DNA of 64,000 nt from Pseudoips prasinana (taxonomy: Eukaryota > Arthropoda > Insecta > Lepidoptera > Nolidae): the NCBI GenBank assembly GCA_951640165.1, contig OX621242.1:12455501-12519500 (forward strand), read 5' to 3'. Numbering within the stretch: position 1 is the stretch's first letter; every line of letters begins with the position of its first letter. A program made the translations under genes and the position numbers. Below, one piece after another: positions 63,345 through 64,000 of this stretch. The notes under the pieces are model-generated. The model had not been told where the DNA came from. It was given only the letters and a program-made list of their open reading frames with translations, and searched no databases.

Positions 63345-64000
63345 TATCTAAAAATTCTAAACCTCACGCTAGGGGTTCACTCTACTCTATATCAAAATAA
63401 GATAACATTGGAAATTGCGCTTTGTTTTACGCTCATGTTGGAAATCAATGCTTCTTTTTTGCACCTTGTATAAGTTTCCCAAAAAAAAATCTAAATTTAT
63501 TGTGTACAATTAAGCCAGAACCAACAGGTCGTCTGCAAAGTTTGTCCGAGATAAAACTTGGTGCAGCTACTGTAATACTGTTACGGACCAAAGACCGCGG
63601 GCTTAAGTTTGCTTTCAAAGTTTTTATTTACTGTACTTTTAACTGTAGGTATTTCTGTATTCTCAAATGAGAATTTTAATTTATTTAAGTAATTATAGCC
63701 CTTCTTGTAAGTTAGGCAAGCATGGAATGATGCTTTAATTTCACTGAAACTGATATTATGGTCGCTGGATAGGCTTAATGTATGCAAACATTTTTTTAAT
63801 TGGTACAGAATCACGAATATTAAAAAAAGTAAGGAATTGACTTTTGATGTTTTAGATTTTTATTAAACTAATAAATTAGACTACCATTTGCTAACGAGTA
63901 GGTTGTTTTATAGCAAATTATAGCGCAATCCTAAAATTTATATTTTAATTCTAAACTTATCAAAAGTCGTGCAAGGCTGGTACTCAATTTTATTATTGTT
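63345..64000. other. No recognisable feature
   Basis: AT-rich. Frames at 63422-63670 (plus) and 63581-63814 (minus) overlap on opposite strands and have no recognisable similarity. Confidence 0.45.

Overview
This is a eukaryotic nuclear window, most likely from a moth or butterfly (Lepidoptera). It is AT-rich, has no operon-like gene order, and is filled with repeat families that I recognise from lepidopteran genomes: Helitron-like elements ending in CTAG, RTE-type LINE 3' ends followed by ATG/ATC trinucleotide tails, several tRNA-headed SINEs, and LINE 3' ends with short simple-repeat tails. I see no host protein gene, no genuine tRNA or rRNA gene and no CRISPR array. Every reading frame that I could assign belongs to a transposable element. 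The window reads as an intergenic, or possibly large-intron, stretch built from nested and decayed insertions.

The best preserved coding sequences are: (1) a Tc1/mariner transposase at 53892-54917 (minus) with a complete DD34E triad, inside an element with terminal inverted repeats at about 53623-55213; (2) a non-LTR reverse transcriptase open from about 34814 to 36048 (plus), 5'-truncated but with palm motifs A, B and C intact; (3) the RT thumb/C-terminal part of another LINE at 333-1142 (minus). Shorter LINE C-termini lie near 4015, 9130, 12336, 16501, 26190, 36508, 47687, 50589, 52272, 57481, 58700 and 63031. An internally deleted DDE transposon that keeps a GT-AG intron occupies 2921-3890.

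Family names used below are local labels. Hel-1: short Helitron-like copies (about 165-220 bp). Hel-2: a longer Helitron-like family (about 305-315 bp; four copies). P139: a palindromic 139-bp MITE (three full copies, two partial). SINE-A, SINE-B and SINE-C: three tRNA-headed SINE families; A and B share a related 3' half. SINE-5S: a SINE whose head resembles 5S rRNA (five copies). Tail-T: a LINE-like 3' end terminating at a fixed AATAAA-like site (seven copies). R and R2: dispersed repeats of unknown class.

Layout. 1-5 kb: LINE, P139, Hel-1, deleted DDE element, LINE relic, 106-bp tandem repeat, Helitron. 5-16 kb: Helitrons, SINEs, MITEs, RTE ends and a Tail-T copy split by a Hel-2. 16-24 kb: mostly unassigned AT-rich DNA with a few LINE/SINE relics. 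24-31.5 kb: unassigned GC-richer blocks, LINE and SINE relics, and a nested R/Tail-T/Helitron/R2 cluster. 31.5-38 kb: unassigned DNA, a 109-bp tandem array with an inverted terminal motif, the RT ORF, a rearranged RTE relic and a SINE inserted into a SINE. 38-52 kb: SINEs, Hel-2 pair, MITEs. 52-56 kb: LINE end, the intact Tc1-like transposon inside a Helitron, SINEs. 56-64 kb: SINEs, a short retroposon with clear target-site duplications, RTE ends.

The relationships between features are those of nested insertion rather than a pathway. Several nestings give clean evidence of mechanism: A^T insertion without duplication for the Helitrons, TA for the DDE elements, and 11-13 bp duplications plus poly(A) for a short retroposon. 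I did not find a convincing new molecular system; the more interesting items are the apparently intact transposon and several families that may not yet be catalogued.
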